From positions 1-64,000 of the forward strand of contig NZ_BJDS01000012.1 in NCBI RefSeq assembly GCF_005405265.1: DNA of 64,000 nucleotides. Reading direction: 5' to 3'. Source of the DNA: Enterococcus songbeiensis. GTDB taxonomy: Bacteria > Bacillota > Bacilli > Lactobacillales > Enterococcaceae. Both the position numbers and the translations under genes were made by a program. Below are positions 1 to 13,417 of this stretch, piece by piece (position 1 is the stretch's first letter; each line of letters begins with the position of its first letter). The notes beneath the pieces are model-generated. The model was not told where the DNA came from. It worked only from the letters and a program-made list of their open reading frames with translations, and ran no database searches.

Positions 1-37
1 AATAACAAAAAAAGAGAACACCGGAATGCTCTCTTTT
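1..37 (-). terminator. Rho-independent terminator of the 42-aa small-protein gene
   Basis: On the minus strand an 8-bp stem (arms 30-37 and 10-17) closes a 12-nt loop and runs into a T-rich tail at 1-13. It lies 65 nt past the stop codon of the small gene at 103-231. Confidence 0.75.
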
Positions 38-102
38 CCAGATTTAATTCAAAACAACACTATTTGACAAAGAGCCACAAAATGTACGCCGTTTTTATAC
101 CT

Positions 103-231
103 TTATTTATTGAAAATTTTAGGACCTTTTCGCATATGCTTGCGATCATTTTTCGGGGTATCCATCTGTTTGGATCTGCCGCCACCCTGTTTCTTCTTGA
201 TTAATTCTAACATTTTTTCTTTTGAATTCAT
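103..231 (-). CDS. Conserved-looking 42-aa small basic protein
   Basis: A 43-codon reading frame on the minus strand starts at ATG 231 and stops at TAA 103. The product begins MNSKEKMLELIKKKQGGG and ends KHMRKGPKIFNK: it is rich in Lys, with a Gly-rich hinge after a short helix, and has no signal peptide or membrane segment. An AAGGTGG Shine-Dalgarno sequence lies 8 nt before the ATG. A good sigma-A promoter (327-355) and a terminator (1-37) make it a self-contained single-gene unit, which is strong evidence that it is real. I recall similar uncharacterised small proteins in lactic acid bacteria but cannot assign a function. An upstream in-frame GTG is possible but less well placed for the ribosome site. 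Confidence 0.8.
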   Translation of the reverse strand: MNSKEKMLELIKKKQGGGRSKQMDTPKNDRKHMRKGPKIFNK

Positions 232-326
232 TTGTTCCACCACCTTCACGGCTTATTACTCAACCGACGCTTCTCTTTTCATTTTCTATCAATGGAGTAG
301 TTCCATTATCCACATCACAAAATCTC

Positions 327-355
327 ATGATAGCAGAATATAAAACACTTGGCAA
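327..355 (-). promoter_or_regulatory. Sigma-A promoter of the 42-aa gene
   Basis: Minus strand: -35 TTGCCA (355-350), 17-nt spacer, -10 TATCAT (332-327), preceded by an extended -10 TGC. It predicts a leader of about 90 nt before the small gene. Confidence 0.65.
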
Positions 356-430
356 TAATGACTTTTAGATAGAGAGCCTCGTTGCGTAAACTCAAATTCT
401 TCTTGAAGTTAGCACTCCTAAGTAAAGAAA

Positions 431-462
431 TCGAGAATTCAGATTAAGATCCAAATTCTCGA
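431..462 (-). terminator. Probable terminator after rlmCD
   Basis: A 9-bp perfect stem (arms 462-454 and 439-431, TCGAGAATT) with a 14-nt loop lies just past the rlmCD stop. The following T-run is interrupted (TTTCTTTACT), so termination may be weak. Confidence 0.5.
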
Positions 463-478
463 AAAGCTATCAATTCAA

Positions 479-1852
479 TTACTTCTCCACTCGAGTAAGC
501 AAACTTACTGACTCCACATGATATGTTTGTGGGAACAAATCAATTGGCTGAATCTTTTTAGTCTCATAGCCTTTTTCAGCAAAAAGTGCCAAATCACGAG
601 CAAGAGTTGCCGGGTTGCAAGAAATATAAATAATTTTTTCCGGAGCTACATCACTGGCAGCTTCAATGAATTTTGGTTCCAGTCCTTTGCGGGGGGGATC
701 AACGAAAATCACAGTAGGATTCACATCTTCTCGTGCCCACTGCTGCATAACTTTTTCTGCTTTTCCGACTAAATAGGTTGCATTGTCGATTCCATTTTTT
801 TCAGCATTATATTTTGCATCGGCAACAGCACTTTCAATGGTTTCCATTCCGTAAACATGGGCTACTCGTTTGGCTACCGACAATCCGATAGTTCCGATAC
901 CTGAATAAGCATCGACTACAATATCATCCTTTTGCAGATCAGCAAAATCAATAGCTGTTTGATACAGCAATTCTGTTTGCTGGGTATTGACTTGGTAGAA
1001 GGATTTCGCTGAAATTCGGTACGTATTGCCTAAAAGTTGATCTTCAATGTAGGCTTGACCATACAAAATAACTTCCTTTTCTCCCATAATGACATTGGTT
1101 TTTTCTTCATTGATATTTTGGATCACAGAAACTACATCAGGAATTTCATCATGGATTACGGATGCAATTTCTTTTCCTTTAAAGAATTTCTCTTTTTTGG
1201 TCACCAAAACCACCATCATTTGATGGGAGTAATGTCCGCGACGAATAACGATGTGCCGTAAGAAACCTTCATGTGCTTCTTCATTATAGGCTTTTACGTT
1301 GAAGCGTTGCAAAATCTCACGAACAGTGATGATAGCAGCATCAATTGCTGGATCCTGAATATAGAAATCCTCAATAGGCACAAGATCATGACTATTTTTT
1401 CGGTAAAAACCTGTTTGTAGCTTGCCGTCAATTTTTTTGACAGGAATTTGTGCTTTGTTCCGATAATGGGAAGGTACCGCCATACCAATCGTATCCAAAA
1501 CAGGAACATCCGGCAATTTTGCCACCCGTTGCAGAAGATTTTTCACTTGTTTTTGCTTGAATAAAAGCTGTTGTTCATAGCTTAGATGGCTTAAAGGTGC
1601 AATTCCAGTACGAAGTAATTCTTCATTGACAACTTCTTGACGATCTGGACTTTTTTCAAGCCATTCGCTGATTTTTCCAAAGCCAAATTTAGGTCCAACT
1701 TTTAAAATTTTGATGCGGACTTTTTCGCCAGGTAATGCATTTTCAATAAATACAGGATAGTGATCAAATTTAGCAATTCCCATACCTTCATGGGTCAAAT
1801 CGATGATCTCCACCGTATGCTGTTCATTTTTTTTGATTGGGTAGTCTTTCAT
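479..1852 (-). CDS. rlmCD: 23S rRNA (uracil-5-)-methyltransferase, RlmCD/RumA family
   Basis: A 457-aa SAM-dependent enzyme that makes 5-methyluridine in 23S rRNA. The N-terminal ~60 residues form a TRAM RNA-binding domain (VEIIDLTHEGMGIAKFD...). The C-terminal half is the Rossmann methyltransferase: 'DAYSGIGTIGLSVA' is the SAM-binding loop, 'VDPPRKGLE' the catalytic DPPRKG motif and 'ISCNPATLARDL' carries the catalytic Cys. Gram-positive members with this layout methylate both U747 and U1939, hence RlmCD; which sites are used here is inferred. The start ATG has AGGAG 6 nt upstream. It is the last gene of the run from gatC, but a hairpin separates it from dgkB. Confidence 0.93.
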   Translation of the reverse strand: MKDYPIKKNEQHTVEIIDLTHEGMGIAKFDHYPVFIENALPGEKVRIKILKVGPKFGFGKISEWLEKSPDRQEVVNEELLRTGIAPLSHLSYEQQLLFKQKQVKNLLQRVAKLPDVPVLDTIGMAVPSHYRNKAQIPVKKIDGKLQTGFYRKNSHDLVPIEDFYIQDPAIDAAIITVREILQRFNVKAYNEEAHEGFLRHIVIRRGHYSHQMMVVLVTKKEKFFKGKEIASVIHDEIPDVVSVIQNINEEKTNVIMGEKEVILYGQAYIEDQLLGNTYRISAKSFYQVNTQQTELLYQTAIDFADLQKDDIVVDAYSGIGTIGLSVAKRVAHVYGMETIESAVADAKYNAEKNGIDNATYLVGKAEKVMQQWAREDVNPTVIFVDPPRKGLEPKFIEAASDVAPEKIIYISCNPATLARDLALFAEKGYETKKIQPIDLFPQTYHVESVSLLTRVEK

Positions 1853-1895
1853 TATTTACTCCTAATTTTTGACTTTTGTGACCATGCAATAGAAA

Positions 1896-1933
1896 AACAC
1901 TTTACTACGCTTTTCGTGCAAAGTAAAGTGCTT
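1896..1933 (-). terminator. Hairpin between dgkB and rlmCD
   Basis: Minus strand: arms 930-922 of the 1900s block (1930-1922) and 1906-1898 pair over 9 bp (CACTTTACT), followed by TTTTTCTATT. It lies 5 nt after the dgkB stop and would end most transcription before rlmCD. Confidence 0.65.
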
Positions 1934-1937
1934 TAAT

Positions 1938-2978
1938 TTACTTTTTTTCTTCAGCAACTTTGCCGTCGCCATCAATATCCTCATCCGTCAGCCGTTCTAC
2001 CTCTTTGATAAATCCTTTGCTGACTTCTTCGTAATCCTCTTCCTCAGTACCAACTAGCGCATCATCTGGTATTTCATCAATATTGGCAAACATTTCAATA
2101 TGCTGATGGAGATTTTCGAAGGTCATCGGTGCATCACCGCCGTATTCCCCGTCTAAATTGATCATTAACCGTCCTTCTGAAGTTGGTGCTTCAACTACCA
2201 GCTTCGACGTTTTCGTATAGATCAACCGTTTGTCATTGACATGCTTGCCGCCATTTAACATTAGCGCCACTAAATGAACGATTTCAAAAATATTGGCAGT
2301 TTTCACAATAATCAAAGAGAATTTTCCGTCATCTAAGGTAGCATCAGGAACGATTTGCTCGAAGCCGCCAACTGAATTGGTTAATCCTAAGAAAAACATT
2401 GAGGCGTTTCCATCATATTCTCCATCGTCATATTTGAGGTGCATCTTGATTGGTTTAACTCGCGGCAGCAACTCTGCTCCCTTAACAAGATAAGCCAAAT
2501 AACCAAAGGTACTCTTCAATTCAGAAGGTACATCATAGGTCAATTCTGTCAGATGTCCCCCCGCAGCGATGTTAATGAAATAATTATCTGTCGTTTTTCC
2601 GATGTCCATTTTGATTGTCTGATTTTTCAAAATCACTTCGGCGGCATCACGAATATTATCTCTTGGAATTTTCAATGCTCGAGCATAATCATTCGTTGTT
2701 CCAGCTGGGATAATTGCCATTTTTGGACGATTCGCCAAAGGTGCGATACCGTTGACAACCTCATTGATCGTGCCGTCTCCTCCAGCTGCCACCACAAGAT
2801 CAAAGCCAGCCTCTCCCGAACGTTTTGCTTCAAACATTGCGGAATTTGGTTCCGGTGTAGTGGCAAACGCGCTGGCTTCATAGCCAGCACGTTCCAATAC
2901 ATCTAAAATGTCTGCAAGATTTCTTTTAAGGGTTTCTTTTCCTGAAGTTGGATTATAGATTACTCTAGCTTTTTTCAT
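1938..2978 (-). CDS. dgkB: Diacylglycerol kinase (DgkB type) with acidic C-terminal tail
   Basis: A soluble lipid kinase of the DAGK_cat family (346 aa) that phosphorylates diacylglycerol to phosphatidate, recycling the glycerolipid released when lipoteichoic acid is made. The N-terminal 'RVIYNPTSG' and 'VAAGGDGTINEVVNG' (GGDG) nucleotide-binding motifs are intact, as is 'IPAGTTNDYARAL'. The B. subtilis enzyme has about 300 residues; this one carries a ~40-residue acidic extension (EEEDYEEVSKGF... to the end) that contains DIDGDGKV at residues 334-341, like a calcium-binding EF-hand or dockerin loop. It starts 11 nt after gatB, with GAGGGG as ribosome site. This genomic neighbour relationship with gatCAB is usual in enterococci. 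Confidence 0.93.
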   Translation of the reverse strand: MKKARVIYNPTSGKETLKRNLADILDVLERAGYEASAFATTPEPNSAMFEAKRSGEAGFDLVVAAGGDGTINEVVNGIAPLANRPKMAIIPAGTTNDYARALKIPRDNIRDAAEVILKNQTIKMDIGKTTDNYFINIAAGGHLTELTYDVPSELKSTFGYLAYLVKGAELLPRVKPIKMHLKYDDGEYDGNASMFFLGLTNSVGGFEQIVPDATLDDGKFSLIIVKTANIFEIVHLVALMLNGGKHVNDKRLIYTKTSKLVVEAPTSEGRLMINLDGEYGGDAPMTFENLHQHIEMFANIDEIPDDALVGTEEEDYEEVSKGFIKEVERLTDEDIDGDGKVAEEKK

Positions 2979-2989
2979 GATTGCCCCTC

Positions 2990-4420
2990 TTACCGTTTTG
3001 CTAATTCTTCTTGCAACAGTTTATTTACAACTGCCGGATTTGCCTTTCCTTTCGTGGCTTTCATAAGCTGCCCTACTAAGAAACCAACGGCACGATCTTT
3101 CCCGTTTTTGAAGTCTTCAATTGATTGTTGGTTTTTATCTAAAATTTCATTGATGATCGGTAAAAGCTGTGCAGGATCTGACAATTGGATCAATCCTTTT
3201 GCTTCCACCACTTCTTTGGCACTGCCACCGTTAGTAATTAATTCACGGAAAACTTTTTTCGCAATTTTTGAACTGATGGTACCGTCTGCAATCAATTGGA
3301 TCATCCCCGCCAAATTGCTTGGTGTCAATTTCGTTTCAGCCAACTCAAGTTTTTCACTATTTAGATAAGCAGAAACTTCACCCATCAACCAGTTGGAGGC
3401 TTGCTTGGCATCTGCGCCATCTTTCAATGTTTCTTCAAAGAAATCCGACATTTCTTTTGATAGAGTCAGCACTTTTGCATCGTATTCTGGCAAGCCAAGT
3501 TCATTGACATAACGTACTCTGCGAGCAGCTGGTAATTCAGGCAGGGTTGCCTTTACTCGAGCAATCCACTCATCATCAATAACGAATCGCGGAATATCAG
3601 GTTCTGGGAAGTAACGATAATCACTTGACCCTTCTTTCACACGCATCAAAAGTGTTTTATTGGTAGTTTCGTCAAAACGGCGGGTTTCTTGCTGAATTTC
3701 TCCACCAGATAACAGAACCTTTGCTTGCCGTACTTCTTCAAATGCTAATCCTTTTTTTACAAAGCTCATGGAGTTCAGATTTTTTAATTCAGTTTTTGTT
3801 CCGAACTCTTCTTGCCCATAAGGACGTAAAGAAATATTCGCATCACAGCGCATGGAGCCTTCTTCCATCTTCACATCGGAAACTTCCGTAAACTGGATGA
3901 TGGAACGTAAGGCTTCCAAATAGGCATAAGCTTCTTCTGGTGAACGCATATCTGCTTCAGAAACGATTTCGATCAACGGTGTTCCCTGACGGTTCAAATC
4001 AACATAAGAGTAACCGCCGATACCATGCATATTTTTTCCGGCATCTTCTTCTAAATGGACTCGTTCAATTCGAATTTTTTTCTTCTTGCCTTCAACCTCA
4101 ATTTCAATCCATCCATCATGCCCAATAGGTTGATCGAATTGTGAAATTTGATATGCTTTGGGATTGTCAGGGTAAAAATAATTCTTCCGGTCAAAATGCG
4201 TGTCTCTTGAAATTTCGCAGTTTAACGCAAGGGCAGCTTTCATTCCAAATTCTACTGCGGCTTTGTTCATAACCGGTAGCACACCTGGATATCCCCAGTC
4301 GATTACATTGGTATTGCTGTTTGGTTCTGCTCCAAAATGAGCGGGTGCCGGTGAAAAGATTTTAGAGTTGGTTTTTAATTCTACGTGGACTTCTAATCCA
4401 ATGACTGTTTCAAAATTCAT
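2990..4420 (-). CDS. gatB: Aspartyl/glutamyl-tRNA(Asn/Gln) amidotransferase subunit B
   Basis: Full-length GatB (476 aa). It binds mischarged Glu-tRNA(Gln) or Asp-tRNA(Asn), phosphorylates the carboxyl group with ATP and receives ammonia from GatA. The N-terminal cradle ('[14 protein letters not shown]', '[16 protein letters not shown]') and the C-terminal YqeY-like tail domain ('[14 protein letters not shown]', 'KAANP'-type end) are present. The start codon overlaps the gatA stop (ATGA), so translation is probably coupled. Together with gatA and gatC it shows that this organism makes Gln-tRNA by the indirect route. Confidence 0.97.
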   Translation of the reverse strand: MNFETVIGLEVHVELKTNSKIFSPAPAHFGAEPNSNTNVIDWGYPGVLPVMNKAAVEFGMKAALALNCEISRDTHFDRKNYFYPDNPKAYQISQFDQPIGHDGWIEIEVEGKKKKIRIERVHLEEDAGKNMHGIGGYSYVDLNRQGTPLIEIVSEADMRSPEEAYAYLEALRSIIQFTEVSDVKMEEGSMRCDANISLRPYGQEEFGTKTELKNLNSMSFVKKGLAFEEVRQAKVLLSGGEIQQETRRFDETTNKTLLMRVKEGSSDYRYFPEPDIPRFVIDDEWIARVKATLPELPAARRVRYVNELGLPEYDAKVLTLSKEMSDFFEETLKDGADAKQASNWLMGEVSAYLNSEKLELAETKLTPSNLAGMIQLIADGTISSKIAKKVFRELITNGGSAKEVVEAKGLIQLSDPAQLLPIINEILDKNQQSIEDFKNGKDRAVGFLVGQLMKATKGKANPAVVNKLLQEELAKR

Positions 4421-5889
4421 TCCGCATTTCCCCCTAAAATCGCTGGTTTTTTCTTGTGAAATTCTGTTGCTTGTTCAAAGGCATAGGCTGCTTTGTACAT
4501 CGTTGCTTCATCAAAGTGCTTGCCGATGATTTGTAATCCTACAGGTAAGCCCTCCGAGAAACCTGCTGGAACTGACATTCCAGGAAGTCCTGCTAAGTTT
4601 ACAGGAATCGTCAAAATATCACTCATATACATAGTGATTGGATCGTTGATGTTTTCACCGATTCCAAAAGCTACAGTCGGTGATGCTGGACCAATAATCA
4701 AGTCGTAATCTGCAAAAACTTTTTCAAAGTCCTGTTTGATCATTGTCCGAACTTGACCGGCTTTTTTGAAGTAGGCATCATAATAGCCAGCACTTAATGA
4801 GAAAGTCCCCAACATAATCCGACGTTTTACTTCGGTACCAAACCCTTCACTACGAGAATTTACATAAACATCTTCCAAATTTTTGACATTTTCAGATCGG
4901 AAGCCATAACGGATTCCATCAAAACGTTGCAGATTTGAACTTGCTTCTGATGAAGCAATAATGTAGTAGACAGCTACGCCATATTTTGAATGAGGCAAGC
5001 TGACCTCTTCCACTGTTGCCCCTAATTCTTTAAAGGTTTCTGCAGCTTTCAAAATTGCTTCCTTCACGCCGGGTTGAACCCCTTCGCCTAAATATTCTTT
5101 TGGCAAAGCAATTTTCATTCCTTTGATTTCTCCCGTCAATCCTTCAGTAAAATCAGGAACAGAAATACCGGAAGATGTACCGTCCTTTTCATCAAAACCA
5201 CTGATGGCATTTAGTGCCAAGGCATTGTCTTTGACGGTACGGGTCATTGGTCCGATTTGATCCAATGAGGAAGCAAAAGCAATCAAGCCAAAACGAGACA
5301 CACGGCCATAAGTCGGCTTCATGCCCACGATTCCGTTGAATGAAGCTGGCTGACGAATCGAACCACCTGTGTCACTCCCTAATGAAACTGGAATTTGACC
5401 GGCCGCAACAGCTGCAGCCGAACCACCTGAAGAACCGCCAGGAACTTTAGAATGATCCCATGCATTTTTTGTTTTCTTGAAATAAGAGGTCTCAGTACTG
5501 CCCCCCATCGCAAATTCATCCATATTCAATTTACCAACTGGAATCATATCTGCTTGATACAATTTATCCATGACAGTTGCATCATAGATTGGTTCAAAAT
5601 TTGACAGGATTTTTGAAGCTGCTGTCGTCAGAATATCTTTTGTAACAATATTATCTTTGATCCCAATAGGAATTCCTGCCAATACGTTGTCTTCTGAAAT
5701 TCCTTTTTCATCAATCGCTTTTGCTTGGGCCATAGCTTTTTCTTCTACTGTGGTGATGAACGCATCGATTTCCGGTTCTGTTTCTTTGATCCGATCAAAA
5801 ATTGCTTTAGTCAAATCCACTGAAGTGATTTCTTTTGAAACAAGCAATGCGTGTAATTCCTCTAAAGTTTTGTCATATAGTTTTTCCAT
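4417..5889 (-). CDS. gatA: Aspartyl/glutamyl-tRNA amidotransferase subunit A
   Basis: The glutaminase/amidase subunit (490 aa, amidase signature family) of GatCAB; it hydrolyses glutamine and channels ammonia to GatB. The catalytic Ser-cisSer-Lys triad can be read as K78 ('GIKDN'), S153 ('[10 protein letters not shown]') and S177 ('[11 protein letters not shown]'). The length is normal. The ATG overlaps the gatC stop by one base (TAATG) and its own stop overlaps the gatB start, giving a tightly coupled gatC-gatA-gatB unit. Confidence 0.97.
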   Translation of the reverse strand: MEKLYDKTLEELHALLVSKEITSVDLTKAIFDRIKETEPEIDAFITTVEEKAMAQAKAIDEKGISEDNVLAGIPIGIKDNIVTKDILTTAASKILSNFEPIYDATVMDKLYQADMIPVGKLNMDEFAMGGSTETSYFKKTKNAWDHSKVPGGSSGGSAAAVAAGQIPVSLGSDTGGSIRQPASFNGIVGMKPTYGRVSRFGLIAFASSLDQIGPMTRTVKDNALALNAISGFDEKDGTSSGISVPDFTEGLTGEIKGMKIALPKEYLGEGVQPGVKEAILKAAETFKELGATVEEVSLPHSKYGVAVYYIIASSEASSNLQRFDGIRYGFRSENVKNLEDVYVNSRSEGFGTEVKRRIMLGTFSLSAGYYDAYFKKAGQVRTMIKQDFEKVFADYDLIIGPASPTVAFGIGENINDPITMYMSDILTIPVNLAGLPGMSVPAGFSEGLPVGLQIIGKHFDEATMYKAAYAFEQATEFHKKKPAILGGNAE

Positions 5890-6194
5890 TATGCACCAGC
5901 CTCCCCATTTTCGATGATTGCCGGTACTTTAATAAAGCCATCTTCTGATTCTGGAACATTTTTTAATAATTCATCACGATTCCAACCGGCTTGCGCGCGA
6001 TCTGGTCGCATAACATTCACTGTTTCAACAACATTTGAAGTGAACGGCACTCCTTGTGTGTCTACCTCATCGAGTAATTCCACCATATCGATGATTTTTC
6101 CTAATTGCGTTGTGAATTCATGTCGCTCAGCATCTGAAAAAGATAACTTTGCTAATTTTGCTACATGTTTGACTTGTTCTTCACTAATCGCCAT
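5889..6194 (-). CDS. gatC: Aspartyl/glutamyl-tRNA amidotransferase subunit C
   Basis: Small (101 aa) linker subunit that wraps around GatA and GatB and stabilises the complex. The typical start '[19 protein letters not shown]' and 'MRPD' motif are present. It is the first gene of the gatCAB unit; an 89-bp gap separates it from camS, and a possible -10 (TATAAG near 6250) lies there without a convincing -35. The ribosome site is AAGAAGGGG ahead of ATG 6194. Confidence 0.95.
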   Translation of the reverse strand: MAISEEQVKHVAKLAKLSFSDAERHEFTTQLGKIIDMVELLDEVDTQGVPFTSNVVETVNVMRPDRAQAGWNRDELLKNVPESEDGFIKVPAIIENGEAGA

Positions 6195-6283
6195 TGTACC
6201 CCTTCTTTCTAAAAATCTTCGTACAACTCTTTTTTTGATTTTCCTTACTTATAATGAAATACTTCACGCAATTTTGCAAGTAA

Positions 6284-9419
<3,136 letters not shown>

Positions 9420-11654
9420 TTATAATTTCTCGATTGGGGCAAAAGCCGCCAATAATTTTTTAACACCTTGTTCAGGAAAAGCAACATCCAACTCTACATC
9501 TTTGGCTGTACCGTTTGTACGAACCACCGTGCCGATTCCCCATTTCTTATGTTTCACTTTATCGCCGGCTTTCCAATCAGCGGAATCTCCACCAGTTTCT
9601 TGACGGCTGGATACAACCCGCTGTGTTGGCTGTACATAAGCAGGTTTGAAGACTTTAGGATCAAAAGTTCGCACAGGTTTTTGATGAATACTGCCCGTTC
9701 GGCTTCCCTTATTAGCCAGTAATTCTCCTTCAATCTCTTCGATAAAACGAGACGGACGATTATACTGCGTTCGCCCATATAAAGTTCGAGAAAAAGCATT
9801 TGTCAAATATAATTCTTCTTCAGCTCGAGTGATCCCGACATAAGCCAATCGTCGTTCTTCTTCTAATTCTGCTTCTTCCAGCAAGGCACGGGAAAGAGGA
9901 AAGACGCCTTCTTCCATCCCTACTAAAAAGACAACTGAAAACTCCAAGCCTTTTGCTGCATGCAGGGTCATCAAAGTGACTTGGCTGGCTTCTTCTTCGT
10001 AACTATCAACATCCGATAACAGCGCCAAATCATTAAGGAAGATTGTTAATTTATCTTCAGCTTCCATTTCTTCTCGTTCAAAACGTTTATCAAATTCCTG
10101 CGTCACTGAAAGAAACTCTTCTAAGTTTTCTAAACGAGTTTGTGCCTCCAACGTATTTTGTCGTTTCAATTCATCTTCATAGCCGGATTTAGTCAAAACT
10201 TCGGCGGTTAATTCTGTCACTGACAGAAAAGGAACCATCTTCGAAAAATCTGCGATCATTTCCCCGAAATCGCCTAATTCCCGACCAGCTTTTCCAGAAA
10301 TATTAGCTAACTGGACATTTTCAGTAGCCTCTAGCAATGAAAATTCATGAAGTGCAGCAAAATCCCGTAATTTTTCAATAGAGCCCGGTCCGACACCACG
10401 TTTGGGTACATTGACGATTCGTTCAAAACTGATTGAGTCTTTGGGATTGGCAATCACTTGCAAATAAGCCAAAATATCTCTAATTTCTTTGCGGTCGTAG
10501 AATTTGTGCCCGCCAACCATTTTATAAGGGATATTGGCTTTTAAGAAAGTTTCTTCCACGACACGTGATTGCGCATTGGTTCGATAAAGCACTGCGAAAT
10601 CGCCGTATTTTCGTTGATTGTCACTAATCTGACGCAAAATCTCTGAAACGATAAATTGTCCCTCGTCCCGTTCATTGTCTCCACGATAATAGGTGATTTT
10701 TTCTCCGTCGTTGTTTTCCGTCCACAGTTGCTTTTCTTTCCGGTTGCGATTATTTTGAATCACTTGGTTTGCCGCAGCCAAAATCGTTTTGGTGGAACGA
10801 TAATTTTGTTCTAATAAAATAACAGATGCATCTGGATAATCTTTTTCAAAATCCAAAATATTCTGCATATCGGCTCCCCGCCAACCATAGATACTTTGAT
10901 CTGCATCACCAACAACACACAAATTGCGGAAACGAGCCGCAAGCATATTGACCAATGTATACTGCGCATGGTTCGTGTCTTGGTATTCATCGACGTGGAT
11001 ATAATGAAATTTAGACTGGTAATAGGTCAAAGAATCTGGATGCTCATTGAAGAGACGAATCGTATTCATAATCAGATCATCAAAATCCATACACTGATTG
11101 GTTCGCAATTCTTTTTGATACAGGTGATAACAACGAGCAACGATTTGTTCAAAAAAGCTGCCTTGTAAAGCTTCTACATCGTCAGGCGTCTGCAAAGCAT
11201 TTTTTGCATTGGAGATTGCGCCTAAAATCGATCGGGCATCGTATTTCTTTGGATCAATATTCAATTCTTTTAGCACTCGTTTCATCAATGTCAATTGTTC
11301 TGATGAATCGATGATTGTAAAATTTCGCGAGTAACCGATGAAATCGACATCCCGGCGCAAAATCCGCACACACATGGAGTGGAAAGTCGAAACCCAGACG
11401 TCTGCTCCTTCTGCACCCAGCAGATTTCCAACACGTTCCTTCATTTCTTTTGCTGCTTTATTTGTAAAGGTGATTGCTAAAATATTCCAAGGATTAACTT
11501 CCTTTTCTTCAATTAAATAAGCAATTCGATGGGTCAATACGCGGGTTTTTCCGCTACCGGCTCCGGCCATCAATAATAATGGTCCTTCTGTTTGCTGCAC
11601 GGCTTCTTTTTGTTTGGGATTCATCCCTTGTAGCAAGTTTTTCCTGGATGACAT
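9420..11654 (-). CDS. pcrA: ATP-dependent DNA helicase PcrA
   Basis: A UvrD-like SF1A 3'-5' helicase (744 aa) used in repair and plasmid rolling-circle replication. It has Walker A 'AGAGSGKT', 'DEYQDTN' (motif II), '[13 protein letters not shown]' (motif III) and 'AAKGLEF' and 'YVGITRA' (motifs V and VI); the C-terminal basic/Tudor-like segment '[13 protein letters not shown]' contacts RNA polymerase in relatives. I chose ATG 11654 ([13 protein letters not shown]) because it matches the family start and has AAAGGA 9 nt upstream. An apparent earlier TTG start lies inside or upstream of the predicted transcription start. Confidence 0.95.
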   Translation of the reverse strand: MSSRKNLLQGMNPKQKEAVQQTEGPLLLMAGAGSGKTRVLTHRIAYLIEEKEVNPWNILAITFTNKAAKEMKERVGNLLGAEGADVWVSTFHSMCVRILRRDVDFIGYSRNFTIIDSSEQLTLMKRVLKELNIDPKKYDARSILGAISNAKNALQTPDDVEALQGSFFEQIVARCYHLYQKELRTNQCMDFDDLIMNTIRLFNEHPDSLTYYQSKFHYIHVDEYQDTNHAQYTLVNMLAARFRNLCVVGDADQSIYGWRGADMQNILDFEKDYPDASVILLEQNYRSTKTILAAANQVIQNNRNRKEKQLWTENNDGEKITYYRGDNERDEGQFIVSEILRQISDNQRKYGDFAVLYRTNAQSRVVEETFLKANIPYKMVGGHKFYDRKEIRDILAYLQVIANPKDSISFERIVNVPKRGVGPGSIEKLRDFAALHEFSLLEATENVQLANISGKAGRELGDFGEMIADFSKMVPFLSVTELTAEVLTKSGYEDELKRQNTLEAQTRLENLEEFLSVTQEFDKRFEREEMEAEDKLTIFLNDLALLSDVDSYEEEASQVTLMTLHAAKGLEFSVVFLVGMEEGVFPLSRALLEEAELEEERRLAYVGITRAEEELYLTNAFSRTLYGRTQYNRPSRFIEEIEGELLANKGSRTGSIHQKPVRTFDPKVFKPAYVQPTQRVVSSRQETGGDSADWKAGDKVKHKKWGIGTVVRTNGTAKDVELDVAFPEQGVKKLLAAFAPIEKL

Positions 11655-11686
11655 AACGAAACATCCTTTCCATTTCAATCCTCCCA

Positions 11687-11695
11687 ATTATAGCA
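11687..11695 (-). promoter_or_regulatory. Extended -10 promoter of pcrA-ligA-camS
   Basis: The minus strand reads TGCTATAAT, a perfect extended -10. No good -35 is seen at 16-18 nt. Transcription would begin near 11680, giving a leader of about 25 nt before ATG 11654. Confidence 0.65.
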
Positions 11696-11826
11696 TTTTC
11701 CCTCTTGTCATAAAACGGCTAATAGGAAAACTTTTTTAAATTTCAATAAAACCCCAACTATTCTTCTAAGAAACAATGAAAATCATTTTTATTTTTTCTG
11801 AATCTCCTTTTTTCTTCGGATTACCC

Positions 11827-11855
11827 TTGTCAGCACAATAAAAACAAGCTACATT
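11827..11855 (+). promoter_or_regulatory. Promoter of the ClC gene
   Basis: -35 TTGTCA (11827-11832), 17-nt spacer, -10 TACATT (11850-11855). The predicted transcript start falls only about 8 nt before the GTG candidate start codon, so the leader is very short. Confidence 0.55.
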
Positions 11856-11869
11856 AAATAAGGAAATGA

Positions 11870-13417
11870 GTGAAAAAAATGAGTAAAATAAACTATTTAG
11901 ATGAAACACGAATAAAATATATTGGAAAAGGGGTTTTAGTGGGTGCTTGTGCCGGCTTCATTGTTAGTCTCTTTCGGTTGTTTATTGCAACCTTGAGCAC
12001 TTGGGTGACTGATGCGTACCTTTTTTTTCATGAGGAACCGTTGTGGCTGATTCCTTGGATACTACTTTCATCTATCATTGCTGTTTTTGTCGGTCTACTG
12101 GTAAAAAGTGAACCGGACATCAAAGGTAGCGGGATTCCCCAAGTCGAGGGTCAGCTACGGGATGAAATCCACGTTCCCTGGTTCCCCGCTTTATGGAAAA
12201 AATTTATCGGCGGTGTGCTTTCTGTCGGCATGGGATTGTTTTTAGGGCGTGAAGGACCATCAATCCAACTGGGTGCCAGTGTCGGACAAGGTTTTGCCAA
12301 AAAATGGCAGGCAGAAAATTCTGAGACAAAAGTTCTGATTTCCAGTGGTGCCAGCGCAGGACTTGCCGCCGCCTTCAACGCACCGATTGCTGGATTGCTT
12401 TTTGTCGTAGAAGAAGTACATCATAATTTTTCGCCTCTTGTTTGGTTGACTTCTTTCGCCTCAGCCATTACTGCAAATTTTGTTTCATTAACAATTTTTG
12501 GTTTGCAGCCGGTTCTTCATTTAGGCGCAATCGAATCCTTGCCCTTGCGGTATTATTGGTTGTTAATTCTTTTAGGTATTTTTTTAGGACTCTTAGGGCG
12601 CTTCTATCAGCTTGTATTATTATCATTGTCAAAATGGTTTCATAAATTACCACTTCCAGAGTACCTTCATGGCTTGATTCCTTTTTTGCTGGTGATCCCG
12701 ATTGGTTGGTTCTTTCCTGATAGTTTGGGCGGTGGAAATCAAATCGTGATTCAGTTAGGACAAGCTTCGCCGACCTTACTAATTATGCTGGGACTTTTCT
12801 TGCTACGTTTTGTTTTCTCAATGATTTCCTACGGCTCATCTTTACCGGGAGGAATCTTTTTGCCTATTTTGACATTAGGTGCTGTTTTAGGTAGTTTGTT
12901 CGGCACGGCAGCAGTTCTTTGGTTTCACATTGATCCGATTTTTGTTAAGAATTTTATCATCGTGGCAATGGCCGGCTACTTTGCAGCAATCGGCAAGGCA
13001 CCACTAACAGCAATCGTCTTAGTGACAGAAATGGTCGGCTCGTTAGTTCACTTGATGCCGTTGGGAGTTGTTGCGCTGGTTGCGTATGTCGTGGTGGATT
13101 TATTAGGCGGCAATCCAATCTATGAATCACTATTAGAACGATTGGTGCAAACTAAACCTTCTGATATTCAAGGAAAAAAACTTGTACTTGAATGGCCGAT
13201 TACCGTTGAAAGCTCTTTGGATGGACTGATGATTCGTGACTTTAATTGGCCGGCAAATATGCTGCTGATTTCGATTCGACGGGGAGATCACGAACTACTG
13301 ACTCACGGGGATACCATTATGAAGTTAGGAGACACATTGCGGATTCTGACTGACGATACCAATGTTGCAGAAGTTCGGCAAACGATTCAACAACGTTCAG
13401 CAAAGACATTGATCTAA
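11870..13417 (+). CDS. ClC-family chloride/proton exchanger with C-terminal TrkA-C domain
   Basis: An integral membrane ClC protein (515 aa) with about 17 helices. The selectivity-filter motifs are present: 'GSGIP' (86-90), 'GREGPSIQLGA' with the gating Glu, and 'GGIFLPILTLGA'. The internal 'proton' glutamate is likely within 'VVEEVHHNF', so it is probably a 2Cl-/H+ antiporter, useful in acid stress, rather than a channel. The last ~85 residues form a TrkA-C-type cytosolic regulatory domain. The start is uncertain: GTG 11870 has AAGGA 5 nt upstream, while ATG 11879 (MSKINYLDE) is 14 nt away from it. A bidirectional terminator follows. Confidence 0.92.
   Translation: MKKMSKINYLDETRIKYIGKGVLVGACAGFIVSLFRLFIATLSTWVTDAYLFFHEEPLWLIPWILLSSIIAVFVGLLVKSEPDIKGSGIPQVEGQLRDEIHVPWFPALWKKFIGGVLSVGMGLFLGREGPSIQLGASVGQGFAKKWQAENSETKVLISSGASAGLAAAFNAPIAGLLFVVEEVHHNFSPLVWLTSFASAITANFVSLTIFGLQPVLHLGAIESLPLRYYWLLILLGIFLGLLGRFYQLVLLSLSKWFHKLPLPEYLHGLIPFLLVIPIGWFFPDSLGGGNQIVIQLGQASPTLLIMLGLFLLRFVFSMISYGSSLPGGIFLPILTLGAVLGSLFGTAAVLWFHIDPIFVKNFIIVAMAGYFAAIGKAPLTAIVLVTEMVGSLVHLMPLGVVALVAYVVVDLLGGNPIYESLLERLVQTKPSDIQGKKLVLEWPITVESSLDGLMIRDFNWPANMLLISIRRGDHELLTHGDTIMKLGDTLRILTDDTNVAEVRQTIQQRSAKTLI

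Noticed and set aside
2439-2906. 155-codon open frame on the plus strand opposite dgkB
   Set aside because: It lies entirely antisense to a secure gene, has no ribosome site and its product is compositionally unlike a protein domain.
11670-11687. GGGAGG followed by an ATG 6 nt later upstream of pcrA
   Set aside because: The ATG is in another frame and the GGGAGG directly follows the -10, so it is upstream of the expected transcript start.
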